Part shown: positions 54,157-62,681 of the stretch, one piece after another
Layout: every line of letters starts with the position of its first letter
Numbering within the stretch: position 1 is the stretch's first letter
Assembly (NCBI RefSeq): GCF_021545335.1
Contig: NZ_CP089312.1
Location: forward strand, 8,060,001 to 8,124,000
Direction: 5' to 3'
Source of the DNA: Streptomyces sp. GQFP
Lineage (GTDB): Bacteria > Actinomycetota > Actinomycetes > Streptomycetales > Streptomycetaceae
Length of the DNA: 64,000 bases
The notes under the pieces: model-generated
The model's database searches: none
Told to the model about the DNA's origin: nothing
The model's input: the letters and a program-made list of their open reading frames with translations, nothing else
Translations under genes and position numbers: made by a program

Positions 54157-54645
54157 ATGGCCGAGCAGTTCGTCGGTTCCGGGTGGGCGTTCCCGTTGCG
54201 TATCGGGCCCACCGGGGGCATCGCCCTCGTCAGCGGGGAGCGGGAGGTCGAGGAGGCCATCCGGCTCGTCCTCGCGACCGCGCCCGGGGAACGCCCGATG
54301 CGGCCCGAATTCGGCTGCGCCATCCATGACTTGGTGTTCGCGCCGGTCAACGAGGCCACCGCCGGGCGGATCCAGCACGAGGTGTACTCCAGCCTCGACC
54401 GCTGGGAGCCGCGCATCGAGGTCGACGACGTCGAGGTCACCGCCGGTGCCGAACAGGGCGTGCTGTTCATCGACGTCCGCTACTCGATCCGGGGCACCAA
54501 CAACCCGCGCAGCCTTGTCTTCCCCTTCTACGTCATCCCCTCCCACGAGGAGCCCGACGCGTCCGGTGACTCAGGTGGCCCCGGTGGCCCCGGTGGCTTC
54601 GGTGGCTCCGGCGATCTGGGCAACTCCTTTGAAAGCGACCGCTGA
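54157..54645 (+). CDS. cis9: gp25-like baseplate wedge protein
   Basis: 162 residues. The gp25/GPW core is plain: GWAFPLRIGPTGGIALVSGE, EEAIRLVLATAPGERPMRPE and FGCAIHDLVFAPVN. The last 30 residues are Gly/Pro/Ser-rich (GGPGGPGGFGGSGDLGNS), beyond the usual end of the family, probably flexible. In CIS the gp25-like protein links baseplate to sheath (Pvc9). Confidence 0.95.
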   Translation: MAEQFVGSGWAFPLRIGPTGGIALVSGEREVEEAIRLVLATAPGERPMRPEFGCAIHDLVFAPVNEATAGRIQHEVYSSLDRWEPRIEVDDVEVTAGAEQGVLFIDVRYSIRGTNNPRSLVFPFYVIPSHEEPDASGDSGGPGGPGGFGGSGDLGNSFESDR

Positions 54646-54651
54646 TCACCG

Positions 54652-56613
54652 ATGGCCCTGCCTTCCCCGAACCTTGACGACCGCCGCTTCCAGCAGTTCG
54701 TCGACGACGCCAAGCGTTACATCCAGCAGCGCGCCCCGGAGTGGACCGACCACAACGTCTCCGACCCCGGCGTCACCCTCGTGGAGACGGTCGCGCACAT
54801 GGCGGACCAGATCGTCTACCGCCTCAACCGCGTCCCGGAGAAGAACCATCTCGCCTTCCTCGACCTCGTCGGCATCACCCTCTTCCCGCCCTCGGCGGCC
54901 CGCACGGACGTGACGTTCTGGTTGTCGGCGCCCCAGGAGGAGACCGTGCTGCTGCCGTCGGGCACCGAGGCGGCCACGCTCCGCACCGAGAGCGAGGAGG
55001 CCGTCGTCTTCGCCACGGAACGCGAACTCGCCATCGTGCCCTGCGAGTTGGGACACCTGGTCGTGCAGAACAACGGCGTGCCCGTCGCCGACCGGACCGC
55101 CGACCTCACCGAGGGCAAGGACGTGCTGTGCTTCGCCGAGGCCCCGAGCCCCGGCGACTGCATGCTGTTCGGGCTCAGCGCGGCCGTACCGCACTGCGCG
55201 ATCGCCCTCGACCTCGACAGCCGCGTCGACGGCGTCGGCGTCGACCCGCGCCAGCCGCCGCTGCTGTGGGAGGCGTGGACCGAGGACGGCTGGGTGGCCT
55301 GCGAGGTCGACCGCGACGGCACCGGCGGCCTCAACCGCCCCGGCGAGGTCATCCTGCACATCCCCGGCGGCCACACCCTCTCCCGCACCGGCGGCCGGGA
55401 GGCCGGCTGGCTGCGCTGCCGGGTCACCGACCCCCTCAAGAACCAGCCTTTTTACACCACTTCACCCACCATCCGCTCGGCCGAGGCCTTCACCATGGGC
55501 GGCACCACCCGCGCCATCCACGCCGACACCGTGTACGACGAGGCCCTCGGCGAGTCCACAGGCCTGCCCGGCCAACGCCTCCGCCTGGCCAACGCGCCCG
55601 TCGTCGGCGACGACCCGCCCCTGCTCCTCCAGTCCGCCGCAGGACCGGAAGGCTGGACGGACTGGCAGGTCGTCCCGCACTTCTCCGCCTCCGCCCCCGA
55701 CGACCGCCATCTCACCCTCGACGCCGCGACCGGCGAGATCGCCTTCGGCCCCGCCGTCCGCGAACCCGACGGCACCCTGCGCCAGTACGGAGCCGTCCCG
55801 CCCAAGGGCGCGGTCCTGCGCGCCCGCCGCTACCGCACCGGCGGCGGCAGAGCCGGCAACGTCGCCCGGGGCGCGGTCCAGGTGCTGCGCAGCTCGATCC
55901 CGTACGTCTCCGAGGTGATCAACCGGGAGGCCGCGCGGGGCGGGGTCGACGGCGAGACCGTCGAGGAGGCGAAGGTCCGGGCGCCGATCACCCTGCGCGC
56001 CCAGGAACGTGCGGTCACGCTCCGGGACTACGAGGAGCTGGCCCGCCGAGCCGCCCCGGAGACCGCCCGCATCACCTGCCTGGAGGGGGAGGAGGGCGAG
56101 CACGGGGCGTACGCGGTACGGGTGTTGGTGGTACCGCAGGCGGTCCCCGACCCCGGCGGACGCCTGCGCTTCGAACAACTCGTCCCGGGTGATGCGTTGT
56201 TGCAGCGCATCACCCGCCACCTCGACGAACGACGCCTGATCGGGACGCGGTTGGCGGTCGGCCCGCCCTTCTACCAGGGCGTCACGGTGGTCGCGACCGT
56301 GCACGCCTTCCGGGGCGTCGACACGGACCGTGTACGGCGGCAGGCGCACGACGCCCTCTACCGCCACCTCGACCCGCTCACCGGGGGCACCGACGGCAAG
56401 GGCTGGCCCTTCGGACGTCCCGTGCAGTCCGGCGAGGTCTTCGCGGTCCTGCAGCGCGTACCCGGAGTCGAGCTGGTCGACGAGGTGCAGCTGCACCCGG
56501 CCGACCCGCTCACCGGCAAGCGCGGCGAGGCGACGAACCGGATCGATCTCGCCCCGCCGTCCCTGGTGTTCTCCTTCGATCACCGGGTGCGTGTGATCGG
56601 GGACGGCGCATGA
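54652..56613 (+). CDS. cis11: Baseplate J-like wedge protein (Pvc11-like)
   Basis: 653 residues. N-terminus: VDDAKRYIQQRAPEWTDHNV then DPGVTLVETVAHMADQIVYR, typical of putative baseplate assembly proteins; the J-like core includes RARRYRTGGGRAGNVARGAV and ITLRAQERAVTLRDYEELAR. A C-terminal ending EVFAVLQRVPGVELVDEVQL is also characteristic. It builds the baseplate wedge that triggers contraction. Confidence 0.95.
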   Translation: MALPSPNLDDRRFQQFVDDAKRYIQQRAPEWTDHNVSDPGVTLVETVAHMADQIVYRLNRVPEKNHLAFLDLVGITLFPPSAARTDVTFWLSAPQEETVLLPSGTEAATLRTESEEAVVFATERELAIVPCELGHLVVQNNGVPVADRTADLTEGKDVLCFAEAPSPGDCMLFGLSAAVPHCAIALDLDSRVDGVGVDPRQPPLLWEAWTEDGWVACEVDRDGTGGLNRPGEVILHIPGGHTLSRTGGREAGWLRCRVTDPLKNQPFYTTSPTIRSAEAFTMGGTTRAIHADTVYDEALGESTGLPGQRLRLANAPVVGDDPPLLLQSAAGPEGWTDWQVVPHFSASAPDDRHLTLDAATGEIAFGPAVREPDGTLRQYGAVPPKGAVLRARRYRTGGGRAGNVARGAVQVLRSSIPYVSEVINREAARGGVDGETVEEAKVRAPITLRAQERAVTLRDYEELARRAAPETARITCLEGEEGEHGAYAVRVLVVPQAVPDPGGRLRFEQLVPGDALLQRITRHLDERRLIGTRLAVGPPFYQGVTVVATVHAFRGVDTDRVRRQAHDALYRHLDPLTGGTDGKGWPFGRPVQSGEVFAVLQRVPGVELVDEVQLHPADPLTGKRGEATNRIDLAPPSLVFSFDHRVRVIGDGA

Positions 56614-56644
56614 GCACAGCCAACCAGCGCTCGGGGAGGACCCG

Positions 56645-57202
56645 TTGAGAGGCTCCATCGACGGACTCGGCTCCTCCGCGCCCATCGGCGCGATGCTCCC
56701 GGCGGTCTTCGCCGACGACGACCTGGCGCAACGCTTCGTCGGCGGCCTGGACGACGTCATCGCCCCGATCCACAACGCCCTGGACTGCATGGACTCCTAC
56801 TTCACGCCGTCCCTGGCCCCGCTCGACTTCACCACCTGGCTCGGCGGCTGGGTCGGCGCCGAGATCGACGGCACCGAACCGGAGGACCGGCTGCGCGCGG
56901 CCGTCGCCGCCGCCGCGTATCTGCACCGGATACGTGGCACCGTACGAGGCCTGTCCGAGGCCGTACGGCTCGCCTTCGGCGTGACCCCGGAGATCACCGA
57001 GAGCGGCGCCGCCACCTGGCACGCCCGCCCCCTCGGCCCCGTCCCCGGCGACCCCCGCCCCCATCTGCGGGTCACCCTGCGGCTGCCCGACCCGACACCC
57101 GCGGACGAACACCGGCTCGACAGCCTCGTGGCCGCGGCCCGACCCGCCCACATGCCCTACACGGTCAAGGTGACCGCCGCCGAAAGGACCCCGGAAAGAT
57201 GA
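56645..57202 (+). CDS. cis12: gpI-like baseplate protein (Pvc12-like)
   Basis: 185 residues from TTG 56645, with GGGGAGGA just upstream; no ATG or GTG fits better, as the ATG at 56610 opens only a 12-codon frame ending at 56648. The sequence (DDVIAPIHNALDCMDSYFTP, PLDFTTWLGGWVGAEIDGTE and HRIRGTVRGLSEAVRLAFGV) matches the P2 gpI-like tail proteins of CIS. No long fibre-attachment region is present. Its TGA overlaps the ATG of the zinc-ribbon gene. Confidence 0.9.
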   Translation: MRGSIDGLGSSAPIGAMLPAVFADDDLAQRFVGGLDDVIAPIHNALDCMDSYFTPSLAPLDFTTWLGGWVGAEIDGTEPEDRLRAAVAAAAYLHRIRGTVRGLSEAVRLAFGVTPEITESGAATWHARPLGPVPGDPRPHLRVTLRLPDPTPADEHRLDSLVAAARPAHMPYTVKVTAAERTPER

Positions 57203-58695
57203 CCAGCCAGAGCTGCGCCGAATGCGGAACACGGGCGGAGCCCGGCCAGTCCTTCTGCGACGCCTGCGGGGCGGTGCTGAGCTGGTCGGAGCGGGAGAAC
57301 GCGCCCCGGGGTGGCGCCGATCCGGTAGCCGTGCCGGCGGGGGAGTCCGCGGGCACGGCGGGCGCGGCGGGCGTGGCGGGTACGGCGGGTACGCGTCGTG
57401 AGGAGGCCCGGTCGGCGAGCGGCGGGGCGTCCACGGCCCCCGCACCCGGTCGGGACGCGTTCTTCAGCCCGGGGCCCGGTGACGCCGGGGCACCTCGTAG
57501 GGAGCCGGCCCGGGCGGAGGAAGAGTCGGAGAGGGCGGACGAGCGGCTGGAGCGGCTGGGCGAACGGCTGGAGAGATTGGACGAGCGGTTGGATCAGCGG
57601 CTTGGTGAACGCCCGGACGGGCGGCCGGAGCGGCTGGATGAACGGCTGGATCAGCGGCTCGGCGAAGGCCAGGACGGGCGGCCGGAGGGTCTGGAGGGCG
57701 CCGATGACGACACCCTGCCTCAGCCTGCGGTGCCTGCGGTGCCTGCTGAGCCCGTTGGGGGCCCTGTCCCCGGTCCGGACTCTTCGGACGACACCGCCGC
57801 CCGTGTCAGGTCTCTCCTCGTGCCGGTGTCCGACCCCGAACCCCGGGCCGTCCCGGAGCCGTCCGTCGCGCCGGTGCTGCCCGGTCGCCCGGTCGCCGAC
57901 CGGCCGCAGGTCCGGGCCCCGGGCCGGGATCCCGGCGTACAGGGCGGCCTGCCGTGCCCCTGGTGCGCCACGCCGAACATGCCCGACCGGCACTTCTGCG
58001 TGCGCTGCGCCATGCCCATGTCGGGCCATGGCCCCGACCAGCCCGCTCTGCGGCGGCCGTGGTGGCGCCGGCTGCTCGACCTGCGCAACGGTGAGACGCC
58101 GTGGGCGGGGGACCGTCCGCGCCTGCGCCGGGGCTTCGGGCGCGTCCTGAACTGGGTGGTCGGCGCGCTGGTGCTGACCCTGGTGATCGTGGCGATCATG
58201 AACGTCGGCGACGCGGTGAACGGCGTACGCGACCACTTCGCCAAGCGGGCGCCGGTGGACCCGGACAAGGTGACCGCCTCGCGCTCCTACCCGGGGCACA
58301 AGCCCGAACTGCTCTTCGACAAGCGGAGCAACACCTGGTGGGGGCCCGGGGTCGCCCAGTCGGGCGAGGGGGAGTGGATCGAGGTGCGCTTCACCGAGCC
58401 GACCCGGCTGCTGAACGTCATGATCACTCCGGGTGTCTCGGCGCGTGCCGAGACGATCACCGAGTCGGCGCTGCCGAAGCGGATCGATGCGGAGATCACC
58501 ATGGCTGACGGGACGAAGACGACGCGTGTCCTTACGCTCGACCAGGGCGCGGGGCCGCAGAGCCGGGCGTTCCGGGTGGGGTCGGTGACTGCGGTGCGGT
58601 TCGTACTCCGTTCCGCGCATGCGGCGTCCGCCGAGAAGCAGGTGGCCATCGCGGAGATCGAGTTCTTCGGGCGGTCGAACGCGAGCGCGTCGTAG
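57199..58695 (+). CDS. Zinc-ribbon membrane protein with discoidin-like end
   Basis: 498 residues. N-terminal zinc ribbon (CAECGTRAEPGQSFCDACG), an Ala/Gly-rich stretch, a charged heptad-like repeat region (about residues 112-165, ERLxERLERLDERLDQRL) predicted as coiled coil, a second zinc ribbon (CPWC at 253, CVRC at 270), one membrane helix at about 316-336 (VLNWVVGALVLTLVIVAIM), and a C-terminal F5/8-type (discoidin/NADase-type glycan-binding) domain with WIEVRFTEPTRLLNVMITPG. It is the last gene of the CIS operon and coupled to the baseplate gene. Positive residues before the helix place the zinc ribbons inside and the discoidin outside. Confidence 0.9.
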   Translation: MTSQSCAECGTRAEPGQSFCDACGAVLSWSERENAPRGGADPVAVPAGESAGTAGAAGVAGTAGTRREEARSASGGASTAPAPGRDAFFSPGPGDAGAPRREPARAEEESERADERLERLGERLERLDERLDQRLGERPDGRPERLDERLDQRLGEGQDGRPEGLEGADDDTLPQPAVPAVPAEPVGGPVPGPDSSDDTAARVRSLLVPVSDPEPRAVPEPSVAPVLPGRPVADRPQVRAPGRDPGVQGGLPCPWCATPNMPDRHFCVRCAMPMSGHGPDQPALRRPWWRRLLDLRNGETPWAGDRPRLRRGFGRVLNWVVGALVLTLVIVAIMNVGDAVNGVRDHFAKRAPVDPDKVTASRSYPGHKPELLFDKRSNTWWGPGVAQSGEGEWIEVRFTEPTRLLNVMITPGVSARAETITESALPKRIDAEITMADGTKTTRVLTLDQGAGPQSRAFRVGSVTAVRFVLRSAHAASAEKQVAIAEIEFFGRSNASAS

Positions 58696-58730
58696 GGTTT
58701 TCGCCCCCGCCGCCCCTACCCGTCCCATCC

Positions 58731-58871
58731 CTGGGGGCTGCGCCCCCAGACCCCCGCTATCGGCCTGAACGGCCTCGTCCTCAAACGCCGGACGGGCTGG
58801 ATATCTCAGCCGCTTGGGGGTCCCCCCTCTGGGGGAGTTTGAGGAGCGGGGGTTCGGGGGCGGAGCCCCCG
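58731..58871. repeat. Composite G+C-rich intergenic palindromes
   Basis: Several inverted repeats lie after the CIS operon: CTGGGGGC (58731-58738) with 58742-58749; CCTCAAAC (58779-58786) with 58837-58844; and CGGGGGC (58855-58861) with 58865-58871. Such mosaics recur in Streptomyces intergenic DNA. They probably also terminate the CIS operon. Confidence 0.75.
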
Positions 58872-58927
58872 AGGACGAATGACCCTTCGGGTGGCGGCCG
58901 CCCGACCGCGGTGCCAGTCTGGCCCGC

Positions 58928-59251
58928 ATGACGATTCAGACCGCCAAGCTCAGCGACCCGGCCGTCCGGGCCTTCGTCAGCGCCGTGAACGCCCACGACC
59001 GCGAGGCCTTCCAGGCCGTCCTGGCCCCGGACGCGACCATGTCCGACGACGGCTCGGACCGTGACCTCGCCGACTGGACCGAGCGCGAGATCTTCTCCTC
59101 CCACGGCCACATGGACGTAGCCAACGAGTCCAGGGGAGGCCGCGTCCTCGTCGCCAACTACAGCAACGACACCTGGGGCGAGATGCGCACCAAGTGGACC
59201 TTCACGGTCGACGACGGCCGCATCCTGCGCTTCGAGACGGGCCAGGCCTGA
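58928..59251 (+). CDS. NTF2-like (SnoaL-type) protein
   Basis: 107 residues. AVRAFVSAVNAHDREAFQAV then LAPDATMSDDGSDRDLADWT and the ending WTFTVDDGRILRFETGQA give the cone-shaped NTF2-like fold of SnoaL-type proteins. Substrate is unknown. It is monocistronic, followed by the aldo/keto reductase promoter. Confidence 0.88.
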   Translation: MTIQTAKLSDPAVRAFVSAVNAHDREAFQAVLAPDATMSDDGSDRDLADWTEREIFSSHGHMDVANESRGGRVLVANYSNDTWGEMRTKWTFTVDDGRILRFETGQA

Positions 59252-59270
59252 CACCCGTACGCCCACCCCC

Positions 59271-59301
59271 TTGCGCTGAAGTGGACTCCAACCCCTAACG
59301 T
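59271..59301 (+). promoter_or_regulatory. Putative MerR-type promoter of the aldo/keto reductase gene
   Basis: TTGCGC (59271-59276) and TAACGT (59296-59301) are separated by 19 bp, the long spacer typical of MerR-regulated promoters. A small dyad, AGTGGACT (59280-59287), lies within the spacer. The gene starts 9 bases after the -10, implying a very short leader or leaderless mRNA. Confidence 0.45.
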
Positions 59302-59309
59302 CTCCAGGC

Positions 59310-60314
59310 ATGGAGATCACGGAGACCTTCGCGCACCCCCGCACCCTCGGCCGCACCGGCATAGAGGTCAGCCCCCTCGGCTTCGGCTGCTGGGCCATCG
59401 GCGGTGAGTGGGCCGCGCCCGACGGACAGCCCCTCGGCTGGGGCAAGGTCGACGACGACGAGTCCGTACGGGCGGTCCGGCGCGCCCTCGACCTCGGCGT
59501 CACCTTCTTCGACACGGCCGACGTCTACGGCACCGGCCACAGCGAGCGCGTCCTCGGCCGGGCCCTCGGCAAGCACCGTACGGACGTCGTGGTCGCCACC
59601 AAGTGGGGCAACCTCTTCGACGAGCGGACGCGCATAGCCGACGGCCAGGACGACAGCCCCGAGTACGTCCGCCGCGCCCTCACCGCCTCCCTCGCCCGCC
59701 TCGGCACCGACTACGTCGACCTGTACCAACTTCACCTGTCCGAGGGCGACTTGGACGCGGCAGCCCAACTCCGGGACGTCTGCGAGGAGTTGGTGGCCGA
59801 GGGGCTCATCCGCGCCTACGCCTGGAGCACCGACGACCCGGCCCGCGCCGCCCTCTTCGCCCAGGGCCCGCACTGCGCCGCCGTACAGCACTGCCTCAAC
59901 GTCATACAGGACGCCCCCGAAATGCTCGCACTCTGCGAGGGGTTGGGGCTCGCCAGCATCAACCGCAGCCCGCTGGCCATGGGGTTGCTGACGGGCAAGC
60001 GGACCGCAGGCCAGACCCTGGAGGCCGGGGACATCCGCAACGCACCGCCCGCCTGGCTCCCGGGCTTCACCCCCGGCACAGGCGCCGACCCGGACTGGCT
60101 GGCCCAGGTCGACGGACTCCGCTCAATCCTCACCAGCAACAACCGCACCCTCGCCCAGGGCGCCCTGGCCTGGCTCTGGGCCCGCAGCCCCCACACCATC
60201 CCCATCCCCGGCTTCCGCTCAGTGGCACAGGCAGAGGAAAACGCCGCCGCAATGCAGAAAGGGCCGCTCACCCCAGGCCAGCTGACTGAGATCAACCAAC
60301 TATTGGAACGGTGA
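59310..60314 (+). CDS. Aldo/keto reductase
   Basis: 334 residues. The catalytic tetrad of the family is visible: Asp in FFDTADVYG, Tyr in the same motif, Lys in VVVATKWG and His in DLYQLH. NADPH-binding ending GARSPHTIPIPGFRS-like (WARSPHTIPIPGFRS) is present. It reduces an unknown carbonyl substrate. The start follows a MerR-type promoter signature; no MerR gene is next to it. Confidence 0.94.
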   Translation: MEITETFAHPRTLGRTGIEVSPLGFGCWAIGGEWAAPDGQPLGWGKVDDDESVRAVRRALDLGVTFFDTADVYGTGHSERVLGRALGKHRTDVVVATKWGNLFDERTRIADGQDDSPEYVRRALTASLARLGTDYVDLYQLHLSEGDLDAAAQLRDVCEELVAEGLIRAYAWSTDDPARAALFAQGPHCAAVQHCLNVIQDAPEMLALCEGLGLASINRSPLAMGLLTGKRTAGQTLEAGDIRNAPPAWLPGFTPGTGADPDWLAQVDGLRSILTSNNRTLAQGALAWLWARSPHTIPIPGFRSVAQAEENAAAMQKGPLTPGQLTEINQLLER

Positions 60315-60329
60315 GCGACCCAACCTGCT

Positions 60330-60410
60330 TTTAGGGGCGCGGGGCTGTGTCTATATGCGGCTCCGCCGCGAGGGCGCGACAAGCCCCCACCGGCCCCGCA
60401 GCCAAAGAAC
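60330..60410. repeat. Streptomyces-type intergenic hairpin repeat
   Basis: Between convergent genes. GCGGC (60357-60361) pairs with GCCGC (60365-60369), flanked by a longer imperfect stem (GGGGCT to AGCCCC). The sequence type recurs between many Streptomyces genes and may serve as bidirectional terminator. Confidence 0.7.
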
Positions 60411-60413
60411 TAC

Positions 60414-61103
60414 CTAACTGACGTACTGATCCTGCTCAGTAACAGTCAACTGACCCGCCTTGATGGTCGCCACCCGCGGAGCCCGACGCGCAATCGACGA
60501 GTCATGCGTAACCATGATGAACGTCAACCCATGCTCCCGCCACAACCCTTCCAGCAGCGCCATGATGTCGTCCCGCGTCCCCTCGTCGAGGTTCCCCGTG
60601 GGCTCGTCCGCGAGCAACACCTTCGGCTTCTTCACCAGCGCCCGCGCGATGGCGACGCGCTGCTGCTGACCACCGGACAGCTCGGTCGGCGCGTGGGACA
60701 GCCGGTCCCCGAGACCGACCGAGCTCAGCGCCTCGGCCGCCCGCTCGCGCCGCTCGGCGGGCTTCACGCCGAGCGGTACGAGGGCCGTCTCGACGTTCTC
60801 CTGCGCGGTGAGCGTCGGGATGAGGTTGAACGCCTGGAAGATGATGCCGATCTTCTCGGCGCGCAGCCGGGTCAGCTTGGCCTCGCTGATCGAGCCGAGG
60901 TCGGCACCGTCCAGCTCGACACTGCCCTCGGTCGGCCGGTCCAGGCCGCCGATCATCTGCAGGAGGGTGGACTTGCCGCCGCCGGTGGGACCCTGGATGA
61001 CGAGCTGGTCGCCGTCCTCGATGACGAGGTCGATGCCGCGCAGCGCCTCCACCGTCTCCTTGCCCCGCGTGTATCTCTTGGTGACACCGGTGAGCTTGTA
61101 CAT
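60414..61103 (-). CDS. MacB-like ABC transporter ATP-binding protein
   Basis: 229 residues. Walker A GPTGGGKST, signature LSGGQQQRVAIARAL, Walker B VLLADEPTGNLD and H-loop FIMVTHDSSIA are complete. This is the LolD/MacB subfamily, which powers FtsX-type permeases. It lies downstream of its permease gene (78-bp gap) on the same strand. Substrate, perhaps a peptide, antibiotic or lipoprotein, cannot be told. Confidence 0.96.
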   Translation of the reverse strand: MYKLTGVTKRYTRGKETVEALRGIDLVIEDGDQLVIQGPTGGGKSTLLQMIGGLDRPTEGSVELDGADLGSISEAKLTRLRAEKIGIIFQAFNLIPTLTAQENVETALVPLGVKPAERRERAAEALSSVGLGDRLSHAPTELSGGQQQRVAIARALVKKPKVLLADEPTGNLDEGTRDDIMALLEGLWREHGLTFIMVTHDSSIARRAPRVATIKAGQLTVTEQDQYVS

Positions 61104-61124
61104 GAACGACTCCGTGACGTACGG

Positions 61125-61166
61125 GAATTGGGCGAGTTGGGGGAGTTGGGGGAGTTGGGGAGTTGT
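61125..61166. repeat. 9-bp tandem repeats between ABC genes
   Basis: Plus-strand GAGTTGGGG is repeated about three times with flanking partial units, in the 78-bp gap upstream of the ATPase gene. It could affect its translation signals on the minus strand, where the units read CCCCAACTC. Confidence 0.8.
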
Positions 61167-61181
61167 GAAGCGGGGCAGGGG

Positions 61182-62681
61182 TTACGACACGCTGCGCAGC
61201 GCGTCCGCGGGCCGCATCCGGGATGCCCGCCAGCCGCCCATCGCCCCGGCGATCAGACCACCGGTGATGGCGAGGCCCGCCGCGAGCGCGATCGTGGTGA
61301 GGGAGACCGGCGCCGAGAGGGCGATCTCCATCGTGTTGGCCGCGGACTGCTGACCCGGGCCGCCACCGCCACCGGGGCCGCCACCCATGCCGCCACCGCC
61401 GCCGCCCGTGTTGCCGAGCTGCGCGGTCAGCTTCGGGCTGACCGCGGTCACCGCGTACGCCGCCGCGAGGCCGAGGCCGATGCCGAGCACGCCGCCGATC
61501 AGACCGTTCACGACGGACTCGCCGACGACCTGCCGGGTCACCTTGCGCGAGGGCCAGCCCAGCGCCTTCAGCGTGCCGAACTCACGTACCCGGCGGGACA
61601 CGGCCGAGGAGGTGAGCAGCGCGGCCACCAGGAACGCCGCCGCGAGGACCGCGATGGACAGCCACTTGCCGACGCTGGTCGCGAGGTTGGAGGCCGTGGA
61701 GAGGGAGCCGGAGACGGTCTCCGCGAGGTCGGCGGAGGTCGTGACGGTCGTACCCGAGATGTTCTTCTGGATCGTCGACTTGACGGTGTCGATCTGCTTC
61801 GAGTCGGTCGCCTGGACGTAGATCGTGCTGACCAGGTTCGCGGAGTCGCCGAGGGTCTGCGCCTGCTTGAGCGGCAGGTAGACGTCGGTCGTGGACTCGC
61901 TGCTCTCGGGCGTCGCGATGCCGATGATCGTGTACTTCGTACCGGAGATCGTGAGGGTCTTGCCGACCGTGTACTTGTTCTCCTTGGCGTACGACTTGCT
62001 GAGCACCGCGACCTTCGCGTTGGCCTGCGCCGTCGTGAACGTCTTGCCGCTGGTGATCGTCGTGGTGGCCAGCGGGCCCAGCTCCTGGTTCGTCACGTCG
62101 ATGCCCATGACGGAGTAGGAGTTGACGTCGAACGAGGCGCCGCCACCCTGCACCTGCGGCGGAGCGGTGCTGCCGGAGTTGCCGCCCTGGCCGCCGCCGG
62201 GGCCGCCCTGCTGGCCGGAGGACGAGGAACCCGACGACGACGAGGTGTCGGTCTGCGCCTCGCCCTGGGTGAAGGAGCCGTCGACCTTGGTGACGTTGAG
62301 GCTCAGCGCGCCCACCGCCGCCGAGACGCCCTTCTGGTCGGCGACCTTGGTGACCAGCGCCGACTTCAGGGTCTGTCCGCCCTGGGTCGTCACGCGGTCG
62401 CTGCTCTGGGTGTCGTCCGAGTCGTTCGAGCTGGCGTCGAACTCGAAGTTCGGTCTGTCCGACTGGTTGTTGCCGGTCGGTGCCGTCCTGGCCTTGGTGA
62501 CCGTCATGTCGGTGCCGAGGCCGTAGAGCGACTGCAGGACCTTTTCCTGTGCCTGCTGCATGCCGGCCGACACCGAGTTGACGGTGATGACCAGCGCGAT
62601 ACCGAGCGCCAGACCCATGGCGATGACCAGAGCCGCCTTCTTGCGCCGGCTCAGCTCGCGCTTGAGATAGATGCCAAACAT
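61182..62681 (-). CDS. FtsX/MacB-type ABC permease
   Basis: 499 residues from ATG 62681, with GAGGAACGGG upstream. An N-terminal membrane helix (ALVIAMGLALGIALVITVNS) is followed by a large extracytoplasmic MacB_PCD domain with Ser/Gly-rich loops, and three C-terminal helices with the FtsX signature region (REFGTLKALGWPSRKVTRQV). A Gly-rich loop (GGGGGGMGGGPGGGGG) lies between the second and third C-terminal helices. It pairs with the ATPase gene downstream. Confidence 0.94.
   Translation of the reverse strand: MFGIYLKRELSRRKKAALVIAMGLALGIALVITVNSVSAGMQQAQEKVLQSLYGLGTDMTVTKARTAPTGNNQSDRPNFEFDASSNDSDDTQSSDRVTTQGGQTLKSALVTKVADQKGVSAAVGALSLNVTKVDGSFTQGEAQTDTSSSSGSSSSGQQGGPGGGQGGNSGSTAPPQVQGGGASFDVNSYSVMGIDVTNQELGPLATTTITSGKTFTTAQANAKVAVLSKSYAKENKYTVGKTLTISGTKYTIIGIATPESSESTTDVYLPLKQAQTLGDSANLVSTIYVQATDSKQIDTVKSTIQKNISGTTVTTSADLAETVSGSLSTASNLATSVGKWLSIAVLAAAFLVAALLTSSAVSRRVREFGTLKALGWPSRKVTRQVVGESVVNGLIGGVLGIGLGLAAAYAVTAVSPKLTAQLGNTGGGGGGMGGGPGGGGGPGQQSAANTMEIALSAPVSLTTIALAAGLAITGGLIAGAMGGWRASRMRPADALRSVS

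Noticed and set aside
51927..54470. Long minus-strand open frame across the hub, spike and gp25 genes
   Set aside because: It crosses three well-identified coupled genes and has no recognisable domain.
56610..56648. 12-codon ATG frame overlapping the baseplate J stop
   Set aside because: It ends at the TTG start of the next gene; too short to call a gene, though it could act in translational coupling.
44526..57202. Prophage remnant
   Set aside because: Only tail-type genes are present, in CIS order with DUF4255, AAA+ and DUF4157 genes; no capsid, portal, terminase, lysis or integrase genes.
44526..57202. Type VI secretion system
   Set aside because: The sheath is a single gp18/Afp-like protein, not TssB/TssC; no ClpV or TssJLM membrane complex; the host type is monoderm.
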